Below, piece by piece: positions 5,165-5,727 of a stretch of DNA of 5,727 bases (positions are counted from its first letter, which is position 1; each line of letters begins with the position of its first letter). Origin of the DNA: Oligoflexia bacterium. Lineage in GTDB: Bacteria; Bdellovibrionota; UBA1018; CAIMNF01. Position numbers and translations under genes: made by a program. The notes beneath the pieces are model-generated. The model was not told where the DNA came from. It did not search any database and worked only from the letters and a program-made list of their open reading frames with translations. The stretch spans positions 1 to 5,727 of the forward strand of contig CAIOKW010000100.1 in NCBI GenBank assembly GCA_903858975.1. The letters are read 5' to 3'.

Positions 5165-5382
5165 AGCTTGTATAAACTTGTGGTTGCTGATGTGTATAAC
5201 ACACCCGCATGTATTTAACGAGTGAAAGAGTGTTTAGAAAGTACGTTTTGAGAGAGAGATTTTTAAACCATACTGGTATCTGTATTGTGCCGACTCTTCG
5301 ATCGGTACAGATACTAAGGTAGAATTTGTTGCTCTCGCAATTAGTCAGAAAGCTTTGAATAGGGAAGAGTAAGAGAATAAAT
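5165..5382 (-). other. 23S-5S internal transcribed spacer (no tRNA)
   Basis: About 217 bases separate the end of 23S from the start of 5S. I see no tRNA cloverleaf and no open reading frame of note. It contains one clear hairpin (5276-5314, listed separately), a DnaA-box-like 9-mer (TTATACACA on the minus strand, 5191-5199) that lies inside the palindrome TGTGT-ATA-ACACA (5191-5203), and otherwise AT-rich sequence. It is presumably removed by RNase processing of the precursor. Confidence 0.7.
5276..5314 (-). repeat. Hairpin in the 23S-5S spacer, possible processing stem
   Basis: GTATCTGTA (5276-5284) is the exact reverse complement of TACAGATAC (5306-5314), a 9-bp stem. Inside it CCGA (5290-5293) can pair with TCGG (5302-5305), directly stacked on the right arm, leaving a 5-base bulge on the left and an 8-base loop. 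A stem of this kind in a pre-rRNA spacer may be cut by RNase III or RNase E; that role is inference. Confidence 0.55.

Positions 5383-5727
<345 letters not shown>

Noticed and set aside
5165..5382. tRNA gene in the 23S-5S spacer
   Set aside because: I found no T-loop GTTCRA block, acceptor stem or CCA-end arrangement on either strand.

Overview
The window reads as a piece of a Gram-negative bacterial chromosome. It carries two genes with lipoprotein signal peptides, a secreted papain-like protease and an MltB-type murein transglycosylase. The right-hand end holds the 3' part of an rRNA operon on the minus strand. The mix of an orphan PuuD-like membrane protein, a C1-type secreted peptidase and an MltB-like lipoprotein, at roughly 42-46% GC, makes me think of the Bdellovibrionota (Bdellovibrio and relatives). 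That is an inference from gene content and protein flavour; a 23S search would settle it.

Layout from left to right: (1) the 3' end of a UvrD/PcrA/Rep-family helicase gene, cut by the window edge. Its first ~230 bases are strikingly GC-rich and actinobacterial in wording, and the rest is not. (2) A gene for a small outer-membrane lipoprotein of unknown function. (3) A six-helix membrane protein related to the membrane domain of urate hydroxylase PuuD, ended by a textbook intrinsic terminator. (4) A GNAT N-acetyltransferase gene that starts only 11 bases after that terminator's T-tract. (5) A two-gene unit with a 3-base gap: a secreted papain-like cysteine peptidase, then an MltB-type lytic transglycosylase lipoprotein. 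(6) A strong hairpin terminator that separates this unit from the convergent rRNA operon. (7) A complete 5S rRNA gene, a ~217-base spacer without tRNA, and the 3' ~345 bases of 23S rRNA, all on the minus strand.

Functionally, the best-connected pair is the protease and the transglycosylase, both exported and both likely to act on the cell envelope or on envelope material of other cells. The remaining protein genes look like independent single-gene units. I found no CRISPR array, transposase, integrase, toxin-antitoxin pair or recognisable defence system. The most notable anomaly is the composition and family switch inside the helicase fragment, which may be recombination but could equally be a chimeric assembly join. 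The window starts inside this gene and ends inside 23S rRNA, as a short contig would, but nothing here proves that.
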